Assembly: GCA_020686985.1 (NCBI GenBank) | Contig: JAJEPU010000027.1 | Coordinates: forward strand, 1 to 45,231 | Source: Brotaphodocola catenula | GTDB lineage: Bacteria; Bacillota; Clostridia; Lachnospirales; Lachnospiraceae | Reading direction: 5' to 3' | DNA: 45,231 nt | In this document: positions 33,760-42,812 of the stretch, in pieces | Numbering within the stretch: the stretch's first letter is position 1 | Layout: the number at the start of each line of letters is the position of its first letter | Translations under genes and position numbers: made by a program | Notes under the pieces: generated by a model | What the model saw: the letters and a program-made list of their open reading frames with translations, nothing else | What the model was told of the DNA's origin: nothing | Database searches by the model: none

Positions 33760-35319
33760 TTATAGCAATCCAGCAAATAATCTCATAAATAATTGTCCCA
33801 GTCGCAAATATGCACTTCGTCCGGTTTGATATTGTTCTGTCACATCACGACATTCTCCCATCGTTCTTATCAGATCATTTTTTATTTCCACAACTGCCTG
33901 ACAATCTGCCATAAAACAGCCGTTTTCAAAATGGTGATATAAACTTCGATAATCCAAATTAATTGTTCCACAAGTTGCCATACAGTCATCTGCCACACTC
34001 ATTTTTGCATGACAGAAACCAGGAGTCCACTCATAAACACGAACACCATGTTTAACTAATCCATGATAAAAAGAACGAGTTACATTATAAATGAATTTTT
34101 TATCAGGGATACCAGGTGTGATAATTCTTACGTCTACCCCTCGCTTAGCAGCCAGACATAACGCATGCGTCATTTCATCTGTTATGATTAGATATGGAGT
34201 CATAAACCAACAATATTTTTCAGCTTTATTTATCATACTGATATAAACTTCTTCTCCGACCTGCTCATTATCCATAGGACTGTCTGCATAAGGCTGAACA
34301 AAACCTGTTTGCTGTGCTTTATAATCGTAATGAATAATGTATTTACTAAAATCAGTATCATTCGTAGCTTTTTCACTAACAGCATTCCACATTTCTAAAA
34401 ATGTCACTGTAAGCGACTGAACAGCATCTCCTTCTAAACGAATACCTGTATCTTTCCACTGTCCATACGGGTGTGTGTAATTAAAATATTCGTTTGCTAG
34501 ATTATATCCACCTGTAAATCCGACTTTTCCATCAATAACTGTTATTTTTCTATGATCACGATTGTTCAAAAACAGATTTAAACCTGGCATAAACGGATTG
34601 AATACACGGCAATGAATTCCTATTGCCTCCATTTTTTTCACAAAATCTGTGTTAATAAAGCCTATAGAACCCATATCATCGTAGAATACTCTAACTTCCA
34701 CACCTGCTTTTACTCGCTCTTCCAGAACATCTTGAATCTTATGCCATGCTTCAGCGTCTTCTATCGCATGATATTCCATAAAGATAAACTTTTGTGCTTT
34801 CTCCAAATCCTTAAGCTGTGCCTCTAATCCTTTCACTGCTTCATCAAAATACACAATATCCGTATTCTGATAGATTGGATACTGCGAATTTCTTTGTATA
34901 TAACTTGCAATATTTCCTGCCTTCGGAATCGTTTCGTTTATTCTGTTTAAGCACTCCTGATTATCGGAAAGCATTGGTAACAATTTGCTATCAATTTCTG
35001 CATATCGCTCACGCATTTTATGTGTGCCGCCATTCAAACCAATCAACAAATACAGGCCTACACCCATAATTGGGAAAATTAGAATTAAGATGACCCAAGG
35101 CATTTTCATAGAGGATGTCTTATCTGATGCATACAATCCCAAAACTAAAATTCCACTTAAAATCCTTGTAAATAGATTTATGATTTCTGCATATTCATTT
35201 AAGCGTGTTACAATAGTAATAATAAAAACTACTTCTAGAAGAATGCAGACTATGGAAAAACACAGGCGTTTTACCCCATTTTTTGTTTTTGCTTTGCCCT
35301 CTAAAGTATCTTGTTTCAT
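33760..35319 (-). CDS. cls: Cardiolipin synthase
   Basis: The 519-residue enzyme has N-terminal helices at about 20-41, 46-64 and 73-95 (MPWVILILIFPIMGVGLYLLIG). The PLDNc-like region is followed by HKD motifs HRKITVIDGKVGFTGGYNLANEY and CHAKMSVADDCMATCGTINLDYRS. It condenses two phosphatidylglycerols to cardiolipin and glycerol in the membrane. The C-terminus ends QLFMRLFAGLL, nearly identical to the remnant at 29071-29166. It is 35 bases downstream of the small alarmone synthetase and probably shares its transcript. Confidence 0.92.
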   Translation of the reverse strand: MKQDTLEGKAKTKNGVKRLCFSIVCILLEVVFIITIVTRLNEYAEIINLFTRILSGILVLGLYASDKTSSMKMPWVILILIFPIMGVGLYLLIGLNGGTHKMRERYAEIDSKLLPMLSDNQECLNRINETIPKAGNIASYIQRNSQYPIYQNTDIVYFDEAVKGLEAQLKDLEKAQKFIFMEYHAIEDAEAWHKIQDVLEERVKAGVEVRVFYDDMGSIGFINTDFVKKMEAIGIHCRVFNPFMPGLNLFLNNRDHRKITVIDGKVGFTGGYNLANEYFNYTHPYGQWKDTGIRLEGDAVQSLTVTFLEMWNAVSEKATNDTDFSKYIIHYDYKAQQTGFVQPYADSPMDNEQVGEEVYISMINKAEKYCWFMTPYLIITDEMTHALCLAAKRGVDVRIITPGIPDKKFIYNVTRSFYHGLVKHGVRVYEWTPGFCHAKMSVADDCMATCGTINLDYRSLYHHFENGCFMADCQAVVEIKNDLIRTMGECRDVTEQYQTGRSAYLRLGQLFMRLFAGLL

Positions 35320-35354
35320 ATATATTCCGCCTTCCTACTTGCTCAGTTTTCTCC

Positions 35355-36035
35355 CTAAATTTCGTGGAACATACCAATTTTGTCTTTTATTCTCTGCATT
35401 TCATTATCTGCTTCAATGATAGCTTTTGCAGAATGAAGTAATTCTTCACTTATCTCATCATAGCCAGGCATTTCTTCAATTCCTTTTTTATAGCGAAGTT
35501 GATGTTCCAATGTTGCCCAGAAATCCATACCATTGGTTCGAATCTGTAATTCTACACGCATAGGTGTTTTACCCTTAGCAAAAAATACTGGTATTTCAAC
35601 AATCATATGATAGCTTCGATAACCATTCGATTTGGGATTTTTTATATAATCTTTTATTTCAATAACTTTAATATCATCCTGTTGGGTAATCAAATCTGAT
35701 ATCATATAAATATCATCAATAAACGCACAAACTATTCGAACGCCTGCTACATCATTGAGATATGTCTGTATATTTTCTGTTGTAAATTCATATCCCATCT
35801 TCTGCAGTTTATTATAAATACTATTGGGTTTCTTAATTCTTGTCTTTATAAAAGAAATAGGATTTCGATTGTTCTCAACTGAAAATTCATCATCCAAAAC
35901 CTCAAGTTTAGTTTGTATCTCCCGAATAGCACAACGATACATCATCATTAAATTATAAAATTTTGTAGCATTATTTAAAAACTGTAGTGATTCCGGACTG
36001 TTCATCCTGAGTTTTTTTACTTCATCCTTTGTCAT
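35355..36035 (-). CDS. Small alarmone synthetase (RelA/SpoT domain)
   Basis: The 226-residue protein contains only a ppGpp synthetase domain, with no hydrolase or TGS/ACT regions. Visible motifs are NDVAGVRIVCAFIDDIYMI (GDIAGVR-like), DYIKNPKSNGYRSYHMIVEIP (substrate loop) and VELQIRTNGMDFWATLEHQLRYK (catalytic Glu and Gln). This is the RelQ/YjbM-type SAS layout, transferring pyrophosphate from ATP to GDP or GTP. GAAAGGAAAG precedes the ATG. It is the first gene after the CD-NTase on the same strand, 182 bases away, and is followed by cls. Some SAS proteins act as toxins in defence, but nothing here proves that. Confidence 0.88.
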   Translation of the reverse strand: MTKDEVKKLRMNSPESLQFLNNATKFYNLMMMYRCAIREIQTKLEVLDDEFSVENNRNPISFIKTRIKKPNSIYNKLQKMGYEFTTENIQTYLNDVAGVRIVCAFIDDIYMISDLITQQDDIKVIEIKDYIKNPKSNGYRSYHMIVEIPVFFAKGKTPMRVELQIRTNGMDFWATLEHQLRYKKGIEEMPGYDEISEELLHSAKAIIEADNEMQRIKDKIGMFHEI

Positions 36036-36119
36036 GGAACTTTCCTTTCTACCTCATCCCTGATTTCAAAACATTATTTATACACGGTGCCGCCATGAAC
36101 TTCTTCGTTATGTAAGGCT

Positions 36120-36170
36120 TTATATCTGCCAGACCTGCGACATAGAGGCTTTCTTTCGAGTATCAGTCAT
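36120..36170 (-). other. Possible 16-codon leader ORF
   Basis: GGAGGAATTGTT directly precedes an ATG at 36170 that opens 16 codons (MTDTRKKASMSQVWQI). The rest of the 36036-36217 gap shows no hairpin with a T-run. Another frame across the same bases also reads as protein-like sequence without a start. It may be a leader peptide for the alarmone synthetase or debris from an insertion. Confidence 0.3.
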
Positions 36171-36217
36171 AACAATTCCTCCTTCCTACTAATTATTGTC
36201 ATTATCCCTTGCTGTAT

Positions 36218-37042
36218 TTAACCAGCAATATATCTAAGAACTTTACCCAGGCAATCTCTGCTGTTATCCGTAGACACCTGTTGATTGCTTCCTGGTGCGC
36301 TAAGAGGCATCGCTCCCCACATAAAATGCTGATTATAATAATCTAAAAGAATCTTCTCGTATGTACCTGCTGCTGAAGTTGAACTTTCTCCAGAGGAAAG
36401 CCATCTCCAATTTCCTATTGCTTGATAAACGAAGCTGTCAATAACTATTCCTGACAAATGGTAGCTTCTAAAATAGTTATCTCGCACATATCGTAGATGC
36501 TTGCAAGTGTCAAAAAGCAGTCCATTACTGCTTATATTTTTGTTTTTCATGGCATCCTGTTCTGCTTTTGGATTAGTTGAACGCCAATTCCCACCCATAT
36601 TTGTATCTGGATATCTGTATGAGCCATCCCAATTTTTGAATGCCGGCAGAATTTCAAAGAACATTCCATCTGAAAAATTGATCTTCACAACCTGTCCATC
36701 TGCTCTTACTTCACTTCTTGGATACCGAACAAGAATAGCCTGTCTAACTACTTGCAGAAGACGAGATTGACCATTCCCATAAACAGAGTTGAACTGGTTG
36801 TAATATGATTCCGGCAAGGACATCAAAATATCAATATCACTTGTATCTATCGCAGTTCCCCTTCCATAGGAGCCAACATATATACTATTTTGTCTATCGC
36901 TTGTTATATTCCAAAACTCACGGTTCATTGCTGATGTTACAGTGCAATATCTTTTTGAAATAAGAGAACGGCTGTCAGCTGATATTACTTCTTCATTTCT
37001 TTGAACATACAAACTCAATGTATTCATCCCCCATTTACTCAT
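36218..37042 (-). CDS. CD-NTase (cyclic oligonucleotide synthase-like nucleotidyltransferase)
   Basis: The 274-residue protein has the Pol-beta-type nucleotidyltransferase core: GSYGRGT at 57-63, DID at 69-71 as metal-binding acidic residues, and a third carboxylate at Glu130 in FFEILPAF. The rest is helical with DTCKHLRYVRDNY and NWRWLSSG. These features match the CD-NTase superfamily, which makes cyclic di- or trinucleotides when phage is detected. Its ATG overlaps the SLATT stop by 4 bases (ATGA), so enzyme and membrane effector are made together. I see no Cap2/Cap3 or HORMA/TRIP13 genes, as in short (type I) CBASS. Product and trigger cannot be told from the sequence. Confidence 0.85.
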   Translation of the reverse strand: MSKWGMNTLSLYVQRNEEVISADSRSLISKRYCTVTSAMNREFWNITSDRQNSIYVGSYGRGTAIDTSDIDILMSLPESYYNQFNSVYGNGQSRLLQVVRQAILVRYPRSEVRADGQVVKINFSDGMFFEILPAFKNWDGSYRYPDTNMGGNWRSTNPKAEQDAMKNKNISSNGLLFDTCKHLRYVRDNYFRSYHLSGIVIDSFVYQAIGNWRWLSSGESSTSAAGTYEKILLDYYNQHFMWGAMPLSAPGSNQQVSTDNSRDCLGKVLRYIAG

Positions 37043-37599
37043 TTTTTCCTCAAATGCGCCGGAAGCATCCTGTTTAATTCCTCCTGCGTAAAGAATTGCT
37101 CTTCATTTGTTTTAAGCGCAGCTTGGGCGGCAGCATAACTTTTCCCATCAGTTAAAGGTGCAGCACAGTAAATTTCCGAACTTTCATCCAACAGTTCATC
37201 TCTTTTGCGCACTATTTCTTCAATACTAATTTCGTCAAAGTCTGTCAAAAGTGACAGATATTTTTCTCTTACCTTCCACAGCTTATTTGCAGTCTTAATA
37301 TGATCGGTTTTTTCAGTGGAAATGTCCTTATCCTTCAGATAGCTTGTTAGTGCAAGAAGTGCTGTTGAACATAGTCCACCAGCCCATAACAGTATCTGTT
37401 CATTTGAAATGAGCACTCCCAAAAAGCCGCCTGTTGATATTGCTGATAACCCAATCTGTCCCCATTTTATCCAAAAATTACGCTTACTCAACCGATCAGC
37501 CATCTTAAAATGACATGTATAGGTATATACAAGTTTTCCATATTCTTCTTGTATTTGAGAATATAATTTTTCACGGTAATCCAGCGAACTTTTCTCCAT
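37039..37599 (-). CDS. SLATT-domain two-helix membrane effector
   Basis: The 186-residue protein has an amphipathic N-terminal region, two transmembrane helices (about 47-64, WGQIGLSAISTGGFLGVL, and 69-88, ILLWAGGLCSTALLALTSYL) and a long soluble C-terminal helical domain. This is the layout of SLATT proteins, predicted pore-forming effectors paired with CD-NTases. It starts 27 bases after the brxL stop with GGAGG in between, leaving no space for a terminator or promoter. Base composition falls from 60 percent GC in sampled brxL sequence to about 35 percent here. The product would act at the cell membrane when the second messenger is made. Confidence 0.82.
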   Translation of the reverse strand: MEKSSLDYREKLYSQIQEEYGKLVYTYTCHFKMADRLSKRNFWIKWGQIGLSAISTGGFLGVLISNEQILLWAGGLCSTALLALTSYLKDKDISTEKTDHIKTANKLWKVREKYLSLLTDFDEISIEEIVRKRDELLDESSEIYCAAPLTDGKSYAAAQAALKTNEEQFFTQEELNRMLPAHLRKK

Positions 37600-37626
37600 T
37601 GGCGCATTTCCTCCGTACCTTTAGTA

Positions 37627-39747
37627 TTACTCTACCCCCAACGCCTTAAACACCGCATCTTCCGCGCTGCTGTAGAAAATCAGATTAAAACTGCCCACCA
37701 GCTCCGGCGGCACGGTGCCAAGGTCTGCTGCGCTGGTAATCGGAAGCAGCACTTTCTTTGCTCCGCTATCGAGACACACCTGCAAACTATTGGCAAGCTC
37801 GTCCACTTTCAGAATCGTGCCGCTGATGCTGATTTCTCCCAGCACGGCAAGTGTACTGACTGTAGGCCGTCCAAGAGCGATGCTGCATAGTGCAATCAAT
37901 GTAGGCAATGCCAGCTTTCCGGTCATGCCAATGCCCTGCAAATCCTGATAGTTGATGATGTAATCCCGCATCGTAGTACTGATGCTGCCACTGATGCGAT
38001 TTCCGTTAGCTTTCAGGAAATTGAACGCCGTATTCGTGGATTCCTTGCAGTCACGGTCGCTGCCAAGGCCAGTACGTTCAAATTTTCCGTTGCCAGGCAG
38101 CATCTGGCTTTCGAGGCGGAATACACCGATCATACCGGACTTACCCTGACTTACGGTATATACCTGTCCAGGATTGCAGATACCATCAGGAATGAGTTTG
38201 CCGCCGCCCTGCTCTGGCACTGAAACAAATTTTTCTTCAAAGGTATCAAGATCAATATAGCTGAAGTTCACATCATAGAATTCCATTCCACCCAGTTTTT
38301 TCAGCTGCTCCTTGACGCGACGGCGCATTTCCAGCGCAAATACAAGAATTTCTTCAATCTGTTCCTTCGTGAACTCCCCATCCGGATATAGCAATTTCAC
38401 ATAGCCGCCTACGATCTTGCGGACAGCAATCGTATCGCGCTGGTTCAGGTTCTTTCCAAGGCGGAAATACTTATCCAACGCATCACCATACTGTTCTTTC
38501 CGCAGTTCTCGGATAAACTCTGCCAAGTAATCCGTGATAAAGCCGTAATCATTGGTAAAATGCTCCGGACGGAACTTCGGAATCTCCCAGCCTGGAATGT
38601 AGCAATGCAGACGGTCAAGAAAGGCGGTGTCCGTTCCCATCTCCGGCGGGAACGGGTCAAACAGAGAGGAAGTCTTAAGCAACACATCCACGCTCTGATT
38701 GATGTTTCCTACAAAGACCATAGAAGCCGATGCTGCCTTTTCCTCTTTGCCGCGGGCAAAGGAGCCGGAAGCCATATAGTCTTTCATAATTTGAATGCCG
38801 TCTTTGTCCTTAAACTTGATTCCGGCAACCTCATCAAAGGCAACGCAGTCCCATAAGCCTACCAAACCTACGGTTTTGCGCCCCATATTGTAAAACAAAT
38901 TTGCAACGGTCGTCTGACCACCGGATACCAGGATACTGTTCGGGCTGATTTCTTTATAGATATGGGACTTGCCTGTGCTGCGCGGCCCCAATTCACAGAG
39001 ATTGAAGTTGTTCTCCACCAACGGCAGCATACGCGCAAGCAGCAGCCACTTTTCCCGATTGTTCAACTGTTCCGGCTCATATCCGCAGGAACGCAGCATA
39101 ACATCCATCCACTCTTTCTGTGTGAATGCCTTGCGTCCCTCTCGAACTTCTTCAATGTCGATATGGGGCATCTGAATCGGAGTCAGCTTATGGATGCTAA
39201 TGGGAGAGATATCCTTCTGCTTTTTCTGTTTAGAGGAAATCGGCTGTCCATCTATATCCGTGATTCCAAAGCTACTGTCTCCCTCAGATTCATATTCCAG
39301 CTGCACGATGCACCAGATACCGCCACAAAGCAGCCGGTCATATTTTTCTGGATAATCATCCGTAATCGGCACATTGGTGAGACCAAGGTTAGAGAACTCT
39401 GCAAAAAAGCAATCCTTTTTGATGTCCAGATGCACGGTCACCATATCAATAATGGTATGGCTCCCGTTCTTGCGCAGTTGTGAGAGAATTTTCTGAGCCT
39501 CATCCGGGCGGACAAAATTATCTGCCAGAATTCGTTTTACATTCTGAACGCCCTGCTCAATGATTGTCTCATCGTCTGAACTACAATACTGACCCAGCAG
39601 GAACTCCAGCACATAGACCGGAACATTTGCTCCTTCTTTTATTTTCTTTGTCAGGTCTTTGCGGACGATCCGACCGTCAAAGTTGCTGCGCAGCTTCCGG
39701 CGCAGTTCTTCACGGGTATCATCTGCCGCCATATCCATCATTTCCAT
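37627..39747 (-). CDS. brxL: BREX protein BrxL (AAA+/Lon-like)
   Basis: The 706-residue protein belongs to the BREX type 1 BrxL group. An N-terminal DNA-binding-like part (1-215) is followed by an AAA+ core with Walker A GPRSTGKS (254-261) and Walker B FDEVAG (about 304-309). A NINQS sensor follows, and then a C-terminal Lon-protease-like domain (about 560-706: FNFLKANGNRISGSI...SISGTILKVDEL...AKKVLLPITS). BrxL is needed for phage restriction but not for host methylation in known type 1 systems. The C-terminal domain shows no clear GPSAG-type serine loop, so peptidase activity is doubtful. It begins 23 bases after pglZ. Confidence 0.93.
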   Translation of the reverse strand: MEMMDMAADDTREELRRKLRSNFDGRIVRKDLTKKIKEGANVPVYVLEFLLGQYCSSDDETIIEQGVQNVKRILADNFVRPDEAQKILSQLRKNGSHTIIDMVTVHLDIKKDCFFAEFSNLGLTNVPITDDYPEKYDRLLCGGIWCIVQLEYESEGDSSFGITDIDGQPISSKQKKQKDISPISIHKLTPIQMPHIDIEEVREGRKAFTQKEWMDVMLRSCGYEPEQLNNREKWLLLARMLPLVENNFNLCELGPRSTGKSHIYKEISPNSILVSGGQTTVANLFYNMGRKTVGLVGLWDCVAFDEVAGIKFKDKDGIQIMKDYMASGSFARGKEEKAASASMVFVGNINQSVDVLLKTSSLFDPFPPEMGTDTAFLDRLHCYIPGWEIPKFRPEHFTNDYGFITDYLAEFIRELRKEQYGDALDKYFRLGKNLNQRDTIAVRKIVGGYVKLLYPDGEFTKEQIEEILVFALEMRRRVKEQLKKLGGMEFYDVNFSYIDLDTFEEKFVSVPEQGGGKLIPDGICNPGQVYTVSQGKSGMIGVFRLESQMLPGNGKFERTGLGSDRDCKESTNTAFNFLKANGNRISGSISTTMRDYIINYQDLQGIGMTGKLALPTLIALCSIALGRPTVSTLAVLGEISISGTILKVDELANSLQVCLDSGAKKVLLPITSAADLGTVPPELVGSFNLIFYSSAEDAVFKALGVE

Positions 39748-39770
39748 ACGGAATTCCTGCCTCCTCTATA

Positions 39771-42293
39771 TCAGAATCCGAATCCAAAGTCATCTGCAAA
39801 GGCAATGTCCATGATGACAGGCTGCCTCCACTGCTCCAGACCGCTTTCTTCGTCGTAAACCACAAGGTAATACTGCTTGTCCTTGTCGTATTTCTTATTC
39901 TTGAATGTGAAACGCATCCGGAAGATACGCTTCTGTGCATTTTCCTCGCGACTGTCCGCCACATAGCTGTTTTCGTTCGAGATTTTCTCATTGTCTTCCG
40001 AGAGGAAGAAAATGCGGTATTTTGCAGCTTTTACAGTATCGCTGACTGCATCCGACTGGATAAAGTCCATGGAAGTGATCAGGTTCGTAATCTTATGGAC
40101 AATGCTGACCAGAGCAATCTCTGCATTCTTTGTTTCCATGTGACCGCGCTCCATCTTAAACTCCAGCACCGGTACCAGCATTTCCTGCGGTGAGGAACCG
40201 CCATGCACATAGTTAGCACCGCCTCCGGCCACCTTAAAGACATTGCTGCTGACAGGATAAGACACCACCTTGCTGTCCTCATTCCCCAGAACGCGTCCCA
40301 TGCTCATATGGTCGATGCCGTCATCTTCCAGTGCCGCCTTGGACACAATAAATCTGCGATTAACAAATGCTTTTTCCGCGCTTTTCCCAGAAATCTTGTC
40401 ACTTTCTGTCAGCTTATCACGTTTGTAAATAAAGCCATGATCGGCAGTGACGATAAAATGATAGGTGTTGCCGCTGACAGAGATTCGATGAATCAAATCC
40501 ACAATTTCCTGAACGGCTTCCTCACACGCATGAAACACCTCATCCTCGGTATTTGCCTTGTCTCCACGCGCGTCGATCTGATTATGGTATACATAGATGA
40601 TCTGACGTTTTGTCAGCACATCTCGCAGCTCTGCCACTTTCAGATTTTTGATATCATCGAACTGTACACAGACACTATCCGGGTTATAGCTTTGCAGCAC
40701 CTGCTGCCGACCTGCCAGATTATCGCAAAGGATACCATCTACCAGCACCTGGAAGTCATCCGTCATCTCCAGTGTTTTATGCGGTAAAAGTGCTGCCATA
40801 CCGAGCCTTGTATAAGACGGCAGGACACTTAGTTGTACGGAAAGTTTTGCCGTGCATTTCGGGTCATCCTGCATTCGGGCAAACAATTCCTGTCCGACCT
40901 CGTAACGCATGGCATCCGAAATGATGACCACGGTGCGTTCCTTGGTATAGCGCAGGTTGGCATTGTAAAACTCCCGCTGCAACGGAATTGCCGAAAATGC
41001 GGCATCCTGCTGGATTCCAGCATTCCATGCTGGGAGCAGACAAGCCAGATATTCGTTCGTGTAGATATTTTCCACCAGCTCCCGAAGCGACTCAAAGCTT
41101 TCCGTGCTCTCCAGCTGGTCGTAATAATAGTAGAATTTCCGATACTGCTGATCCATATTGTAATCCGCAGCAAGATATCGGTCGATGATTGGCTTTAAGC
41201 CATCTGCGGCATGGTAATCCGCTTCCTTCACCATGCTGTATGCACTGGAAAGCATCTGATAGGTTTTCCCGGTCTTTCTGCCAAAGTGCATTTTAGCCCG
41301 TTTTTCACAGAGTTCCGGAATGGTAAATCCGTTTACGATTGCACCGATATCTTCCGAAACAAGTCTGCCAATGAGCCACTTTACCAGCACCTGATCCACG
41401 GCAAGGAAAGTGTCGCACTCCACCAAATCGTCCACTCGCATTCCTGCAAATGCCGAAAGAACATTCAGCCCTTTGGCAACGTGCGCCGACAGAGCGTCGT
41501 ATTTGTCCCGGTACAGGACGCTGTTCATCAGGCTATCGAGAAATGCGATGATATTGCCGGACTTGTAGGAGACAAAGCTCTTCCATGCTGCCGGAAGCTC
41601 TGCCTGCACATATCGCCCAGTATAAGTAACGAACAATGTTACCAGCAGCCGTTCCAAACTCGGTTTTGTATCGGTGTATCCGAAATGCTGCTCACAGAGC
41701 TGCCAGAATGCAGACAGCAGGTCGTATTTTTCAAACTCCTGCAAGAAAGCATTGTCCACCAGCTCGCCATCTGTCAACACGATGCGCACGACTTCCTCAA
41801 AAGAGCAGGTACGCGCCTTGCAGACTGCACTTAGCAGACCGACAAGGATATTTTCTTCATTGAAGTTTTCGATTTCCAAATCATAGAACCGCTGAGTGCG
41901 CTCTTTGTTGGCGAAAAACTTGATGTGCTTCTCAATAACCGGCTTGTACTTTTCCTCAATACCCAGGTCAACCGACAGCAAGGAGGCTCGGTCAGCAAAG
42001 AACCGTCTGGAATACAGCATTGTGTCTTCCAGATGGTTGTCCCTTACATCCGGTTTAGGAAACGGTGCATAGATCAGATAATTCGTGATCTTATCCACAC
42101 GCTCCAGAAAATACTTTGTATAGAACTGGTTATCCGGCTGGAGATGGTAGATCTTCGCATTCTGAAGCTCCACCGTCTCCATATCCTCGGCAAATTCTGC
42201 CTTGTCATCGTACCAGAAAACCAGTTTCCGGGTCTCCCCAGTAAATTCCGCATTCAGGCGGTCTATAATTTGTTTCAGGTTCAATTCTGCCAT
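39771..42293 (-). CDS. pglZ: BREX protein PglZ (alkaline phosphatase superfamily)
   Basis: The 840-residue protein has an N-terminal helical region (FWYDDKAEFAEDM near 26-38 is typical). The central phosphatase-superfamily domain has VVIISDAMRYEVGQEL (Asp460) and FIVTADHGFIYKRDK (Asp618, His619) as metal-binding residues, and the C-terminal domain is beta-rich. PglZ is the hallmark BREX gene, and length and motifs are those of type 1 systems. It follows the DUF3791 gene by 54 bases and precedes brxL by 23 bases in one leftward transcription unit. Confidence 0.95.
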   Translation of the reverse strand: MAELNLKQIIDRLNAEFTGETRKLVFWYDDKAEFAEDMETVELQNAKIYHLQPDNQFYTKYFLERVDKITNYLIYAPFPKPDVRDNHLEDTMLYSRRFFADRASLLSVDLGIEEKYKPVIEKHIKFFANKERTQRFYDLEIENFNEENILVGLLSAVCKARTCSFEEVVRIVLTDGELVDNAFLQEFEKYDLLSAFWQLCEQHFGYTDTKPSLERLLVTLFVTYTGRYVQAELPAAWKSFVSYKSGNIIAFLDSLMNSVLYRDKYDALSAHVAKGLNVLSAFAGMRVDDLVECDTFLAVDQVLVKWLIGRLVSEDIGAIVNGFTIPELCEKRAKMHFGRKTGKTYQMLSSAYSMVKEADYHAADGLKPIIDRYLAADYNMDQQYRKFYYYYDQLESTESFESLRELVENIYTNEYLACLLPAWNAGIQQDAAFSAIPLQREFYNANLRYTKERTVVIISDAMRYEVGQELFARMQDDPKCTAKLSVQLSVLPSYTRLGMAALLPHKTLEMTDDFQVLVDGILCDNLAGRQQVLQSYNPDSVCVQFDDIKNLKVAELRDVLTKRQIIYVYHNQIDARGDKANTEDEVFHACEEAVQEIVDLIHRISVSGNTYHFIVTADHGFIYKRDKLTESDKISGKSAEKAFVNRRFIVSKAALEDDGIDHMSMGRVLGNEDSKVVSYPVSSNVFKVAGGGANYVHGGSSPQEMLVPVLEFKMERGHMETKNAEIALVSIVHKITNLITSMDFIQSDAVSDTVKAAKYRIFFLSEDNEKISNENSYVADSREENAQKRIFRMRFTFKNKKYDKDKQYYLVVYDEESGLEQWRQPVIMDIAFADDFGFGF

Positions 42294-42347
42294 ATCAATT
42301 TCCTTTACTTGATAGATTCCGCCCTTTGGGGAATATCATACAGGCAG

Positions 42348-42569
42348 TTACGCCTTGATCCGGTTGTTGCCTGTGATGCTGCTAATATAATCGTCAATAT
42401 CCTGCACGATGCAATGGTCCCCCATTGTGTGCAGTGATTCAAAATACTTTGTGATATACCCATAGATGCCATACTCTTCAAAAGTCTTTGCTACATCTGC
42501 ACCAGAAAGCCCTTTGAAATGACGGTACCGCTCCATGCAATAAATCAAAAAATTGGATTCTTTGCTCAT
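42348..42569 (-). CDS. DUF3791 protein, possible antitoxin
   Basis: The 73-residue protein starts MSKESNFLIYCMERYRHFKGLSG and has ADVAKTFEEYGIYGYITKYFESLHTMGDHCIVQDIDDYI, the DUF3791 pattern (FLIYC...E, YGI..YI, ..LHT.G...IV.DI). These small acidic proteins regularly sit beside DUF3990 proteins. ATG 42569 has GGAGG about 13 bases upstream and follows the previous stop by 3 bases. It lies last of the three-gene cassette inserted between pglX and pglZ. Confidence 0.75.
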   Translation of the reverse strand: MSKESNFLIYCMERYRHFKGLSGADVAKTFEEYGIYGYITKYFESLHTMGDHCIVQDIDDYISSITGNNRIKA

Positions 42570-42572
42570 CAC

Positions 42573-42812
42573 TCACGCCTCCTCCGGGTAATCATAGGAG
42601 CCTGTCAGAAGTTCATCTTGATACATGGTATACAGCGTCATCGGGCTGTAGTGCCACAATTTCGATTTTTCATCCGAAAGCTCCTGATAGAGCTTGGACT
42701 GATAAAAGCGGGAAATCGCTTTTTCATCATCCACATTGCTGTTTTTTGTAATCTGTTCGATGATGGGCGGCACAATGATTGCAAGCATTGCGCTGAACTG
42801 ATCTTCGTTCAT
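42573..42812 (-). CDS. Small helical protein in the DUF3990/DUF3791 cassette
   Basis: The 79-residue product starts [21 protein letters not shown] and contains [40 protein letters not shown]. It is predicted to be mainly helical and soluble. It overlaps the DUF3990 gene by 4 bases and lies 3 bases before the DUF3791 start, so all three are coupled. It may be a second antitoxin-like partner. I recognise the arrangement but not a named family. Confidence 0.6.
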   Translation of the reverse strand: MNEDQFSAMLAIIVPPIIEQITKNSNVDDEKAISRFYQSKLYQELSDEKSKLWHYSPMTLYTMYQDELLTGSYDYPEEA

